A program made the translations under genes and the position numbers. Below, piece after piece: positions 1-7,086 of a stretch of DNA of 34,357 nucleotides. The notes under the pieces were generated by a model that ran no database searches, was not told where the DNA came from, and saw only the letters and a program-made list of their open reading frames with translations. Source of the DNA: Bacteroidales bacterium UBA3742 (GTDB taxonomy: Bacteria > Bacteroidota > Bacteroidia > Bacteroidales > Paludibacteraceae); contig DFGU01000035.1 of assembly GCA_002371785.1 (NCBI GenBank), positions 1-34,357 of the forward strand. Direction: 5' to 3'. Each line of letters opens with the position of its first letter. Position 1 is the stretch's first letter.

Positions 1-6
1 TTTTCG

Positions 7-14
7 TACCTTTG
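7..14 (+). promoter_or_regulatory. Promoter -7 element of uxaBA
   Basis: TACCTTTG matches the Bacteroidetes -7 consensus TAnnTTTG and lies 51 bases before the uxaB start. The matching -33 element would fall before base 1 of the window, so it cannot be seen. Confidence 0.7.
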
Positions 15-65
15 CAACGTGAAATAATGTGCCAATATTTTTAAACTATCAAATACAGCATTTTT

Positions 66-1598
66 ATGAAAAAAGCACTCAACAAGCAGACAGCACCTAA
101 GAGCGTGATGCCTGAGAAGATCATCCAGTTTGGAGAAGGTAATTTCCTCCGCGCATTCGTAGATTGGATCGTATGGAACATGGACGCTAAGACGAACTTC
201 AACGGTTCGGTCGTTGTGGTGCAACCTATCGAGCGTGGTATGGTGGATTGGCTGAATGGCCAGGATTGCCTCTACCATGTTAACCTGCAGGGTCGCCTGG
301 AGGGTAAGGCCGTTAACTCGCTGGAGCGTATCGACGTCATTAGCCGTGCGCTGAATCCGTACTCGCAGAACTTTGCATTCATGGCCCTCGCCGAGCAGCC
401 GGAGATTCGTTTCGTCATCTCCAACACCACCGAGGCCGGTATCACCTTCGATCCCGCATGCAAGTTCACGGACGCACCGGCCAGCTCGTATCCGGGCAAG
501 TTGGTGCAGCTCCTCTTCCGTCGCTACAAGGTGTTCAACGGCGATCCGAAGAAGGGTCTGATCTTCATGCCGTGTGAGCTCATCTTCCTGAACGGTCACC
601 ACCTGAAGGATTGTATCCGCAAGTATATCGAGCTCTGGAAGGACGATTTCGGAGCCGACTATGAGGGCTTCAAGGAGTGGTTTGAGAAGTACAACTACGT
701 TTGCGCTACCCTCGTGGATCGTATCGTGCCGGGCTTCCCGCGCAAGGATATCGCTGAGATCCAGGAGAAAGTGGGCTACAACGACAACCTCGTCGTACAG
801 GCTGAGGTCTTCCACCTCTGGGTAATCGAGAAGCCGGAGAATATGTCGATTGAGGAGCTCGAGGCAGAGTTCCCTGCCAACAAGGCCGGTCTGAACGTGC
901 TCATCGCCGAGAGCGAGAAGCCGTACCACGAGCGCAAGGTGACCTTGCTCAACGGCCCGCATACCGTGCTCAGCCCTGTGACCTACCTCAGCGGCGTCAA
1001 CATCGTTCGCGATGCTTGCAACCATGAGATCCTGGGTAAGTATATCAACAAGGTCATGTTCGACGAACTGCTGGAGACTCTCAACCTGCCGAAGGACGAA
1101 CTGAAGGCTTACGGCGAGAGCGTACTGGAGCGCTTCAACAACCCGTACGTAGATCACCAGGTAACCTCCATCATGCTCAACTCGTTCCCGAAATTCGAGA
1201 CGCGCGACCTGCCGGGTCTCAAGATCTACCTGGAGCGCAAGGGCGAACTGCCTAAGGGCCTCGTGCTCGGTCTGGCAGCTATCATCGAGTACTACAAGGG
1301 TGGTACCCGTGCCGACGGCGCACCTATCGAGCCGAACGATGCTCAGGAGATCATGGACCTCTTGAAGCAGCTCTGGGCTACCGGCGATACCCGCAAGGTG
1401 GCAGAAGGTGTACTGGGCGCTACCGACATCATCTGGAAGGAGTCGAAAGAGGACCTCAACAAGATCCCGGGTCTGACCGACCTCGTAGAACTGTACCTCA
1501 ACTCGATCGAGAACATCGGTATGCTCAATACCGTACAGGCTATGCTTGCAGTCGATAAGGTAGAGGACGTTGTAGCTAAAATCAAGAGCTTGTTCTAA
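66..1598 (+). CDS. uxaB: Tagaturonate reductase (altronate oxidoreductase)
   Basis: This 510-residue protein belongs to the mannitol dehydrogenase-like polyol dehydrogenase family and matches tagaturonate reductase in full length. It reduces D-tagaturonate to D-altronate with NADH in the cytoplasmic galacturonate pathway. The N-terminus shows the family signature around FGEGNFLRAFVDW (residues 22-34), and ERKVTLLNGPHT (about residues 292-303) is the conserved lysine-bearing region of the substrate pocket. The ATG at 66 is the first start after the promoter and gives the usual N-terminus. It is followed directly by uxaA, the next enzyme of the pathway, so the pair forms an operon. Its stop codon is the first triplet of a heptamer repeat tract. 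The assignment rests on sequence recognition and on the neighbour. Confidence 0.93.
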   Translation: MKKALNKQTAPKSVMPEKIIQFGEGNFLRAFVDWIVWNMDAKTNFNGSVVVVQPIERGMVDWLNGQDCLYHVNLQGRLEGKAVNSLERIDVISRALNPYSQNFAFMALAEQPEIRFVISNTTEAGITFDPACKFTDAPASSYPGKLVQLLFRRYKVFNGDPKKGLIFMPCELIFLNGHHLKDCIRKYIELWKDDFGADYEGFKEWFEKYNYVCATLVDRIVPGFPRKDIAEIQEKVGYNDNLVVQAEVFHLWVIEKPENMSIEELEAEFPANKAGLNVLIAESEKPYHERKVTLLNGPHTVLSPVTYLSGVNIVRDACNHEILGKYINKVMFDELLETLNLPKDELKAYGESVLERFNNPYVDHQVTSIMLNSFPKFETRDLPGLKIYLERKGELPKGLVLGLAAIIEYYKGGTRADGAPIEPNDAQEIMDLLKQLWATGDTRKVAEGVLGATDIIWKESKEDLNKIPGLTDLVELYLNSIENIGMLNTVQAMLAVDKVEDVVAKIKSLF

Positions 1599-1623
1599 CG
1601 ACTAACGACCAACGACCAATGAC
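1596..1623 (+). repeat. Heptamer tract filling the uxaB-uxaA junction
   Basis: Four imperfect 7-bp units (TAACGAC, TAACGAC, CAACGAC, CAATGAC) run from the stop codon of uxaB through the start codon of uxaA. The tract supplies both the TAA stop and the ATG start. Similar 7-bp tracts of different base sequence occur at other junctions in this window. Confidence 0.8.
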
Positions 1624-3100
1624 TAATATTCTGAAAATCAACCCTGCCGACAATGTAGTTGTAGCGATACAGCCGCAGTCGGCAGGCGCTGTAATAGAGG
1701 TGGACGGACGCCAGATCACTGTGCTGGAGGACGTACCCGCCGGCCATAAAATCGCCATTCGTGATCTCGCTGAGGGCGAGAACGTCATCAAGTACGGCTT
1801 CCCCATCGGTCATGCCCGCGAGGCTAAGAAGGCCGGAAGCTGGATGAACGAGAACAATATCAAGACTAACTTGGCCGGTCTGCTGGAGTATGAGTACCAT
1901 CCCAAGGATGTCGTGCTCAATATCCCCGACGAGCATCGCACCTTCATGGGCTATCGCCGCAAGGACGGACAGGTAGGTATCCGCAACGAGGTGTGGATAA
2001 TCCCCACCGTGGGCTGCGTGAATGGTATCATCCAGCGTTGCGCCGAGCGTCTGCGCCGTGAGACGGGTGCCGACAATATCTTCGCTTTTCCGCACAACTA
2101 CGGCTGCTCGCAGCTGGGCGACGATCACGAGAATACCAAGAAGATCCTGCGTGACATGATCCATCATCCTAACGCTGGAGCTATCCTCGTGGTCAGCCTG
2201 GGATGTGAAAACAACCAGCCCGACGTTTTCCGCGAGTTCTGCGGCGAGATTGACGAAGATCGCGTTAAGTTCGTGGTGACCCAGAAGATTGAGGGCGACG
2301 AGGTGGAGTACTGCATGCCTATCCTGCGTGAGCTCTTCCAAAAGACCCAACAGGATCAGCGCGTAGAAGTGCCGCTGAGTGAACTGCGCGTGGGCCTTAA
2401 GTGCGGCGGATCGGACGGCTTCTCCGGTATTACGGCGAATCCGCTCCTCGGATGCCTGAGCGATTGGCTCGTGGCGCAAGGCGGTACCACCGTCCTCACC
2501 GAAGTGCCCGAGATGTTCGGCGCAGAGACCATCCTCATGGATCGTTGCGAGAACCGTCATCTCTTTGAGCAGACCGTACACCTCATCAACGATTTCAAGG
2601 ACTATTTCCTCTCGCATGGCGAACCCGTAGGCGAGAATCCCAGCCCGGGCAACAAGGCTGGCGGTATATCTACCCTTGAGGACAAAGCCCTCGGCTGCAC
2701 CCAGAAATGCGGTAAGTCGCTCGTACGCGGCGTGATGCCGTATGGTGAGCGCCTCCAGGTCAAGGGCCTCAACCTGCTCTCTGCACCGGGTAACGACCTC
2801 GTTGCATCTACGGCCCTCGCTTCCTGCGGATGCCATATGGTGCTCTTCACCACCGGACGCGGAACGCCCTTTGGCACCTACGTACCGACCATGAAGATCT
2901 CTACCAACTCCAACCTGGCGAAGAACAAACCCAATTGGATCGACTTCAACGCCGGTGTCATCGCCGAAGGCGAACCCATGGACGAGGTAGCAAAGCGCTT
3001 TGCGGACTTTGTCATCGAGGTAGCCAACGGCCGCGAGGTAAATAATGAAAAGAACGGCTACCACGAGATAGCCATCTTTAAGAATGGTGTGACCTTATAA
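1619..3100 (+). CDS. uxaA: Altronate dehydratase
   Basis: This 493-residue protein has the full two-part build of UxaA: an N-terminal SAF domain (about residues 1-100) and the large C-terminal dehydratase part, with conserved cysteine stretches such as YGCSQLGDDHE and KCGGSDGFSGIT. It removes water from D-altronate to give 2-keto-3-deoxygluconate, taking the product of UxaB. The start lies 20 bases after the uxaB stop, inside a heptamer repeat, and the operon ends at the terminator just after its stop codon. A 489-codon open frame on the opposite strand is a shadow of this gene. Confidence 0.94.
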   Translation: MTNILKINPADNVVVAIQPQSAGAVIEVDGRQITVLEDVPAGHKIAIRDLAEGENVIKYGFPIGHAREAKKAGSWMNENNIKTNLAGLLEYEYHPKDVVLNIPDEHRTFMGYRRKDGQVGIRNEVWIIPTVGCVNGIIQRCAERLRRETGADNIFAFPHNYGCSQLGDDHENTKKILRDMIHHPNAGAILVVSLGCENNQPDVFREFCGEIDEDRVKFVVTQKIEGDEVEYCMPILRELFQKTQQDQRVEVPLSELRVGLKCGGSDGFSGITANPLLGCLSDWLVAQGGTTVLTEVPEMFGAETILMDRCENRHLFEQTVHLINDFKDYFLSHGEPVGENPSPGNKAGGISTLEDKALGCTQKCGKSLVRGVMPYGERLQVKGLNLLSAPGNDLVASTALASCGCHMVLFTTGRGTPFGTYVPTMKISTNSNLAKNKPNWIDFNAGVIAEGEPMDEVAKRFADFVIEVANGREVNNEKNGYHEIAIFKNGVTL

Positions 3101-3115
3101 ATTAGGCGCGCACGC

Positions 3116-3155
3116 GTACACGCACGAGAGCAATCCCGTGCGTGTACTCTTTTTT
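3116..3155 (+). terminator. Intrinsic terminator of uxaBA
   Basis: A perfect 11-bp stem (3116-3126 with 3137-3147) with a 10-nt loop is followed by a T-rich run (TCTTTTTTT). It starts 16 bases after the uxaA stop. Its right arm contains the in-frame GTG that would lengthen the next gene, which argues against that upstream start. Confidence 0.88.
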
Positions 3156-3164
3156 ACGGCTACC

Positions 3165-3848
3165 ATGTTCCGAGAGAGTATCCTGTCTGTCCTGTTCCCC
3201 AACCGTTGTGCCCTTTGTGACCGGTATGTCGCGGAAGAAGGGTCGGCGCTTTGCCCCGACTGTATAGCGGCCTTGCCCCGCACGGAGCAGGCTTTTCTGC
3301 GTCAGAACAGTACGGAGCAACTCTTCCAAAAGCTACCGCATATCCTCTCGGCGGCGGCCTTCCTCTTTTTCGACCACGACTCCACGTTTCGTCTGGCTAT
3401 TCACCAGATGAAATACCGTGAGCGACCCGAAGTGGGACGCCAGTTGGCTCGGATTGCAGCCCGTGAGTTCGCGGCCTACGATTTCTTCGATGGAATCGAC
3501 ATAATTATACCCGTACCCCTGCATGAGAAGCGTTTCCGCGAGCGGGGCTACAACCAGTCTGAGTGGATCGCCCGCGGTCTGTCGGACGTCACGGGTATTC
3601 CCGTAGATACAGAGCATCTCTTGCGCCGGGTCAACAATCCCAAGCAGGCCTTGCTCCATTCGGATGATCGCACCAGGAATGTAGAGAACATCTTCTGCGT
3701 CTCCCATCCCGAGGAGATGTACCACAAGCATATCCTGCTTGTGGACGATATCATCACCACGGGCTCCACCATCTCTTCCTGCCTCCATGCCATGCGCGCC
3801 TTCCGCGGCAGCAGTTTCTCCATCTTCGCCCTCGGCAAAGCCCGATAA
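3165..3848 (+). CDS. ComF family phosphoribosyltransferase-like protein
   Basis: The protein (227 residues from the ATG at 3165) has the ComF build. A four-cysteine zinc-binding motif lies at the N-terminus (C15, C18, C30, C33, in RCALC and LCPDC). A PRTase type I domain follows with the PRPP-binding loop LLVDDIITTGST at about residues 191-202. ComF proteins are linked to DNA uptake and single-strand DNA handling in competent bacteria; the role in Bacteroidales is not established. A GTG at 3138 would add nine residues, but it lies in the stem of the uxaBA terminator, so ATG 3165 is preferred. No clear own promoter is visible in the short gap, so it may depend on read-through or a weak site. 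Confidence 0.88.
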   Translation: MFRESILSVLFPNRCALCDRYVAEEGSALCPDCIAALPRTEQAFLRQNSTEQLFQKLPHILSAAAFLFFDHDSTFRLAIHQMKYRERPEVGRQLARIAAREFAAYDFFDGIDIIIPVPLHEKRFRERGYNQSEWIARGLSDVTGIPVDTEHLLRRVNNPKQALLHSDDRTRNVENIFCVSHPEEMYHKHILLVDDIITTGSTISSCLHAMRAFRGSSFSIFALGKAR

Positions 3849-4080
3849 GAAGTATAATTACGTTTGTCTCGTGCTCCGGCCGTCAGACCGGCTTCTCCTT
3901 GCCAGGGCCCCCTCGATGTGCTAACGTAGTGATACATCGTGGGGAAAGGAGGAACAGCGGCAAGTTAAACGCGCTTAGTGCGTTTCGATCTTGCAAGCTT
4001 GTTCCGACGCCGTCCCCTTCTCCGCTCGTAAGCGCGGAGCTTTGCTTCGTTTGTTTTGCCGGATACAATCCGGAGTCCTT
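3849..4080. other. Gene-free stretch rich in hairpins
   Basis: No convincing gene is present. At least four inverted repeats follow each other. A long imperfect one is at 3895-3951, with arms CTCCTT, CGATGT and their complements. A two-part stem lies at 3960-3994 (GCAAG/CTTGC enclosing AAACGC/GCGTTT). A 20-nt hairpin is at 4020-4039, and CCGGAT-aca-ATCCGG at 4059-4073. This could be a dispersed repetitive palindromic element, a structured RNA or part of a decayed element; the sequence alone does not decide. Confidence 0.5.
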
Positions 4081-4082
4081 TG

Positions 4083-4113
4083 TTGTATATTCAAAATATT
4101 TTTTGTACCTTTG
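4083..4113 (+). promoter_or_regulatory. Promoter with no gene behind it
   Basis: TTG (4083-4085) and TACCTTTG (4106-4113) are separated by 20 bases, a close match to the Bacteroidetes promoter. No open frame follows on this strand before the convergent gene ends at 4291. It could drive a short untranslated RNA ending near the hairpins at 4165-4215. Confidence 0.55.
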
Positions 4114-4164
4114 CAGCGTGATTGTAAAACACCGTCCATCCATGACGTAAAACTGGGTAAATGT

Positions 4165-4239
4165 ATCGGCCAAGCTTGACCGATTTTTAAAAAGTATCGG
4201 CCATATATGACCGATCCCCAAAGCGCAAAGCGTTGCGCT
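4165..4239 (-). terminator. Tandem duplicated hairpins, likely terminators
   Basis: Two near-identical 20-bp dyads, 4165-4184 and 4196-4215, share the arms ATCGG(C)CA and TG(A)CCGAT but have different self-complementary centres (AGCT against TATA). Read on the minus strand, the single odd pair becomes a G-U pair, and the dyad at 4215-4196 is followed by ACTTTTT, as expected for a terminator of the gene at 4291-4833. A third hairpin (7-bp arms) is at 4222-4239. On the plus strand the first dyad is followed by TTTTT and could also stop transcripts coming from 4113. The 31-bp spacing between centres would also suit paired protein-binding sites. Confidence 0.55.
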
Positions 4240-4290
4240 GACATACATACAAAAGCGTAATAAGCCTGACTTGAGCGAACGCAAAATCTT

Positions 4291-4833
4291 TTACCTTATC
4301 CGCTCAACCCTCGTCAACCCGTTCTTATTACCAATCACATATCCCTCATACTTGAAGTCGCTTGTTTGTAAATAATCCACGATCAGCGGTTGTCCTTGTG
4401 CAAATACACGACATGAGAAAGTATCTCCTACTTGTAGTTTGCTGTTTGTTACTTCTAAAACGCGCCAACGATAGCCTCCGATATATTCCAACACGCACAC
4501 GCGATTGGGCAACCAAGTTATTCGTATTCGTTCACCCATCGTTAATTCATCTGCTTTAACTGCCACCTGATAGACAAAATCTGATTCTTCTGCGGCATGT
4601 GCGTATGATTGCAGTATCTCTATCACCGAGCCCCGCACAGTTGCATACCCCTTCTTGTACCCCCATAACCGACTCAGCGTATCCGGGCTGATTTCCTTTC
4701 TGGTTGCCAATTTGATATGCAGACTCAATTCTGCAAAATCCGCGGGACTATCGGGACAACTGCCGTAACGAGCTTCAACCGCTTGTTTTGTTTGCTGAAC
4801 CTCAATGCTATTCGAAAGAAAGGAAGTAATCAT
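4291..4833 (-). CDS. Small helix-turn-helix-like protein, function unknown
   Basis: The 180-residue product starts at the ATG at 4833, directly behind a good promoter; a longer frame up to 5019 would run through that promoter and into the divergent kinase gene. Residues 48-75 (ISPDTLSRLWGYKKGY and following) resemble a helical motif seen in small Bacteroidales proteins, in which a short helix-turn-helix-like segment carries S/T-L-x-R-L-W-G-Y. The remainder (residues 90-180) is rich in beta strands and unassigned. The gene is divergent from a membrane Ser/Thr kinase, so a shared regulatory task is plausible. I do not recognise a named family, and DNA binding is an inference. Confidence 0.75.
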   Translation of the reverse strand: MITSFLSNSIEVQQTKQAVEARYGSCPDSPADFAELSLHIKLATRKEISPDTLSRLWGYKKGYATVRGSVIEILQSYAHAAEESDFVYQVAVKADELTMGERIRITWLPNRVCVLEYIGGYRWRVLEVTNSKLQVGDTFSCRVFAQGQPLIVDYLQTSDFKYEGYVIGNKNGLTRVERIR

Positions 4834-4856
4834 ATCGTATTTTATTAAATAGGGCA

Positions 4857-4888
4857 CAAAATTACAAAAAAAATTTGTTATATGCAAA
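4857..4888 (-). promoter_or_regulatory. Promoter of the HTH-like gene
   Basis: On the minus strand TTTG (4888-4885) and TAATTTTG (4864-4857) are 20 bases apart. The -7 element ends 23 bases before the ATG at 4833. It overlaps the divergent kinase promoter. Confidence 0.75.
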
Positions 4889-4904
4889 AATATTTGTATC
4901 TTTG
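4874..4904 (+). promoter_or_regulatory. Promoter of the kinase gene
   Basis: TTTG (4874-4877) and TATCTTTG (4897-4904) are 19 bases apart, and the kinase ATG follows at 4913, so the 5' leader must be very short or absent. The element interleaves with the divergent promoter at 4857-4888, so one bound protein could control both genes. Confidence 0.75.
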
Positions 4905-4912
4905 CACTCGAT

Positions 4913-6148
4913 ATGGCTAAAACAGATTTTACATCGGGTCCTTTGCGCGAATTATCTGCCAAAGAAATGGGCATTTCCGGTTTATCGGATTTTGAGTTAT
5001 TATCCGATAGCGGCCACAACCGTGTCTATCGCGCTATAACCGATGGTAAATGGGTTGTCCTTAAGGTCGCCAAAGAGGAAGAAGGCAACACGGCTCGCAA
5101 TCGCTTGCTTCTTAAGCGCGAGTACGACATCATGCATGCGATTGACTGCCTGTATGTGGTCAAGACATGGCAGCTTACTGAAGTGCCCGAGGTCGGCACG
5201 GCTATCGTTATGGAATATGTGGCAGGTCGCACGCTGGATCAGTTCTTGCATGAGCAACCCTCGTTGGCGGAACGCAGTCGCGTGGCAGACGAACTCATGG
5301 AGGCTCTGATTTTCCTGCACGAGCATCAGATCGTTCACGGCGACCTCAAACCGGGTAATATCCTTATTACCGATGCCGGAAACCACGTACGTCTGATTGA
5401 TTTCGGTTTTGCCGACACGGATGCATATGTGGCCAAGAACATTGGCACGTCGCTGTCTATAGCTGATATAATGCCGGTTGAGGGCGATCATCTGCCTCTC
5501 TCCAAAGATATCTATGCCCTCGGCAAACTATTAGAATGCCTTTTCCCGAAGTGCTTGCGATGCGTGGTGCGCCGATGTGGTTCGGTCGCTCCTGCCAAAC
5601 GATACACTTCTATCCGTCAAGTCCGTACGGCGGTTCATCGCCACCAACGGCTGATATGGATAATCCCTATAGCCATCGTTCTTTTGCTTGCCGTGGCGGC
5701 TTTCTTCAGTCTGCCGATACTTATTCCGCGACCCAAACAGCAATCCACCTCCCCACGGGAGCCTGTTGAACAGCCTATTGTCCGCAAAGATACTATTGTC
5801 GTGGTCGCTCAACCAATCCAAACTATTCAAACCGCTCAACCCAAGCCCCAGTTCACACAGCCGATTGTGGACACCGCATGGCCGGAGTTGCAGAAACAGA
5901 CGGATATGCAGTACCAAAAACTCTATCGCCTCTATGCCGATTCGCTCACCAATATGCCGGAGAAAAGCTTGAACGAAGGCATAGCAATGACTAACCGCTA
6001 CGCCGCACGAATGTTAGAGGAACGCGACAAGTTTATCCGGCGCAATCCGCAGTATGAAAAGCAGTTGCAAGAACTATATTTGCTTATCTACACCCGCGAC
6101 CTCCCACTCTTACAGGATATCATTAAAGGCTATCCGATAGTACGCTAA
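4913..6148 (+). CDS. Membrane-anchored Ser/Thr protein kinase (Hanks type)
   Basis: The 411-residue protein has a eukaryotic-type kinase domain at about residues 25-215. It shows a glycine-poor P-loop (SDSGHNRVYRA), the ATP lysine K51 in VVLKVAKE, the helix-C glutamate E70, the catalytic loop HGDLKPGN (142-149; HGD in place of the usual HRD), the DFG motif (163-165) and SKDIYALGKLLE (198-209). A single membrane segment (about 247-270) follows. The C-terminal 140 residues, beginning with a Pro/Gln-rich linker, should lie in the periplasm and may sense a signal. Catalytic residues are intact, so an active kinase is expected; its targets are unknown. It is divergent from the HTH-like gene at 4291-4833. 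Confidence 0.9.
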   Translation: MAKTDFTSGPLRELSAKEMGISGLSDFELLSDSGHNRVYRAITDGKWVVLKVAKEEEGNTARNRLLLKREYDIMHAIDCLYVVKTWQLTEVPEVGTAIVMEYVAGRTLDQFLHEQPSLAERSRVADELMEALIFLHEHQIVHGDLKPGNILITDAGNHVRLIDFGFADTDAYVAKNIGTSLSIADIMPVEGDHLPLSKDIYALGKLLECLFPKCLRCVVRRCGSVAPAKRYTSIRQVRTAVHRHQRLIWIIPIAIVLLLAVAAFFSLPILIPRPKQQSTSPREPVEQPIVRKDTIVVVAQPIQTIQTAQPKPQFTQPIVDTAWPELQKQTDMQYQKLYRLYADSLTNMPEKSLNEGIAMTNRYAARMLEERDKFIRRNPQYEKQLQELYLLIYTRDLPLLQDIIKGYPIVR

Positions 6149-6192
6149 CTCTAAACCACCAATCCGTCATCCGCTATATTAGGGCTAATTAG

Positions 6193-6230
6193 GGCGTAAA
6201 GGGTCAGACCTTTGCGCCTTTCATTTTTTT
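6193..6230 (+). terminator. Intrinsic terminator of the kinase gene
   Basis: An 11-pair stem (GGCGTAAAGGG with ACCTTTGCGCC, including G-U pairs, loop TCAG) is followed by seven T residues. It lies 45 bases after the kinase stop codon. The first bases of the stem overlap the GGCTAATTAGGGC repeat core at 6183-6196. Confidence 0.85.
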
Positions 6231-6312
6231 GTAGTACTTTTGCACACGCAAATCGCGTGGTGGTACACCAAACGTGCGATAGGTAGCAAAAATACAAAAA
6301 AATGCAGAATTA

Positions 6313-6344
6313 TTTGTGTATTTCAAATTTTTTTTGTATCTTTG
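6313..6344 (+). promoter_or_regulatory. Strong promoter of an untranslated RNA
   Basis: TTTG (6313-6316) and TATCTTTG (6337-6344) are exactly 20 bases apart, with a T-rich spacer. No reading frame begins within the next 400 bases, but a highly structured segment does. A further TACTTTTG lies at 6235-6242, just after the terminator, and is weaker. Confidence 0.78.
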
Positions 6345-6350
6345 CAGCGT

Positions 6351-6552
6351 CTTTGAATGACGCCCCGTGTCAGCGGACACGGACTACATATTTGAGAGAC
6401 TAACAGTCAACAACCTTGTGAGAATCTGGTAAATTTTTAAAGGGTAGTACGTTGGCATATGTTAGTGCATGTTTGGTGTACTACTTTTGCTATTTTCTAC
6501 CCGCGGCTTACCAGAGCCTTCACAAGGAAAGTAACAAGAGTAGTACTTTTTT
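6351..6552 (+). ncRNA. Structured RNA, possible 6S RNA
   Basis: Downstream of a strong promoter lies a hairpin CCGTGT/ACACGG (6365-6382), then a long rod. CCTTGTGA (6414-6421) pairs with TCACAAGG (6520-6527), and TCTGGTAA (6425-6432) with TTACCAGA (6508-6515). An open bubble and an apical stem GTAGTAC/GTACTAC (6444-6450 with 6478-6484) follow. The 3' side of the bubble begins with TACTTTTG (6482-6489), itself a -7 consensus, where a 6S RNA would mimic an open promoter. A weak terminator (AAAGTA 6528-6533 with TACTTT 6544-6549 and a T run) ends it near 6552. The roughly 200-nt size fits 6S RNA. The 5' hairpin is not typical, and an alternative pairing GGGTAG/CTACCC exists. The folding was done by eye. 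No protein is predicted here. Confidence 0.42.
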
Positions 6553-6633
6553 GTACTTTAAAAGAGTGCCAAGTGTGCCACAAAATGAGATCTTTTACTC
6601 ATGAATGAAGGAGACAAATTAAAAATCACGGGA

Positions 6634-6702
6634 TATATACGTAGTATATATAGGGTATGGTAGGATACGATATACTCTCGATATACCCTCGAAATACTCT
6701 CG
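6634..6702 (+). repeat. Inverted repeat and 11-bp tandem repeat
   Basis: TATATAC-gta-GTATATA (6634-6650) is a perfect 7-bp inverted repeat. It is followed by three 11-bp units, ATATACTCTCG, ATATACCCTCG and AAATACTCTCG (6670-6702), and a looser continuation to about 6718. The unit is close to one helical turn, which suits binding sites on one face of the DNA. I see no convincing gene between 6552 and 6831. Confidence 0.65.
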
Positions 6703-6778
6703 ACTCGATTCTCTCTCGTTAGTGTCTCGCCAGTCTGATTTGGACAAGGTAGATGCAAAAACAAACTTATAATAATTT

Positions 6779-6814
6779 ACGGAGTAAGCCGAAAATCCGA
6801 AGAAGAGTAGGCAA
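6779..6814 (+). promoter_or_regulatory. Repeated 36-nt leader element, copy 1
   Basis: This 36-nt segment matches the one at 7023-7058 at 29 of 36 positions without gaps. The conserved parts are ACGGAGTA, GCCGAAAA, CC and GAGTAGGCAA. It ends 16 bases before the small gene at 6831. CGGA (6780-6783) can pair with TCCG (6796-6799), and GCC (6788-6790) with GGC (6810-6812), which would give an interleaved pseudoknot-like fold. It may be a cis-acting RNA or a translation signal. Confidence 0.55.
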
Positions 6815-6830
6815 GAACTTTATTTTTATC

Positions 6831-6962
6831 ATGAAACATTATTATTTCGATTTTGAAGGCGGCAGTGAAGTAAGTATTCCTGCTGAGTCTGAAAGTGAAG
6901 CATGGGAGAAATGCAGAAGGATGTATCCAAACTCGACTGTAATAAAGGTTTGGCACGCATAA
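6831..6962 (+). CDS. Small protein of 43 residues, unknown
   Basis: The ATG at 6831 gives a compact acidic-to-basic protein beginning MKHYYFDFEGG and ending VIKVWHA. A longer frame from 6753 would run through the 36-nt leader element and adds a basic, low-quality N-terminus, so it is not preferred. The build (one beta strand, a helix with SESEAWEKC, a final strand) recalls the small DpnD/PcfM-like proteins, but the match is only by appearance. It is the first of two small genes that each follow a copy of the same leader element. No function can be assigned. Confidence 0.6.
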   Translation: MKHYYFDFEGGSEVSIPAESESEAWEKCRRMYPNSTVIKVWHA

Positions 6963-7022
6963 TAGTTATTAACTTCTATTTTGAAATTCTCAGATAAAAT
7001 ATAATTATCTCCACGGACAATA

Positions 7023-7058
7023 ACGGAGTATGCCGAAAAGCCATAAGTGAGTAGGCAA
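7023..7058 (+). promoter_or_regulatory. Repeated 36-nt leader element, copy 2
   Basis: This is the second copy of the element at 6779-6814. The GCC/GGC pair and the two GAGTA boxes are kept, while the inner stem is partly lost (CGG against CCA). It lies just before the next small gene, so the element travels with small genes rather than with one protein family. Confidence 0.55.
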
Positions 7059-7086
7059 TATGAGTATTACTAAAATTACTGTTACA

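Noticed and set aside
1595..3064. Long open frame (489 codons) on the minus strand across uxaA
   Set aside because: It is the exact shadow of uxaA in another frame; it has no promoter, and the plus-strand protein is a clear full-length enzyme.
3138..3164. GTG start of the comF-type gene
   Set aside because: The codon lies in the right arm of the uxaBA terminator; the ATG at 3165 gives the usual N-terminus.
3883..4284. Minus-strand frames in the hairpin-rich block after comF
   Set aside because: They run through several hairpins and the tandem dyads, have no promoter and no protein-like pattern.
6558..6764. Minus-strand frame over the 11-bp array
   Set aside because: Its sequence follows the tandem repeats and the AT-rich inverted repeat; no support for coding.
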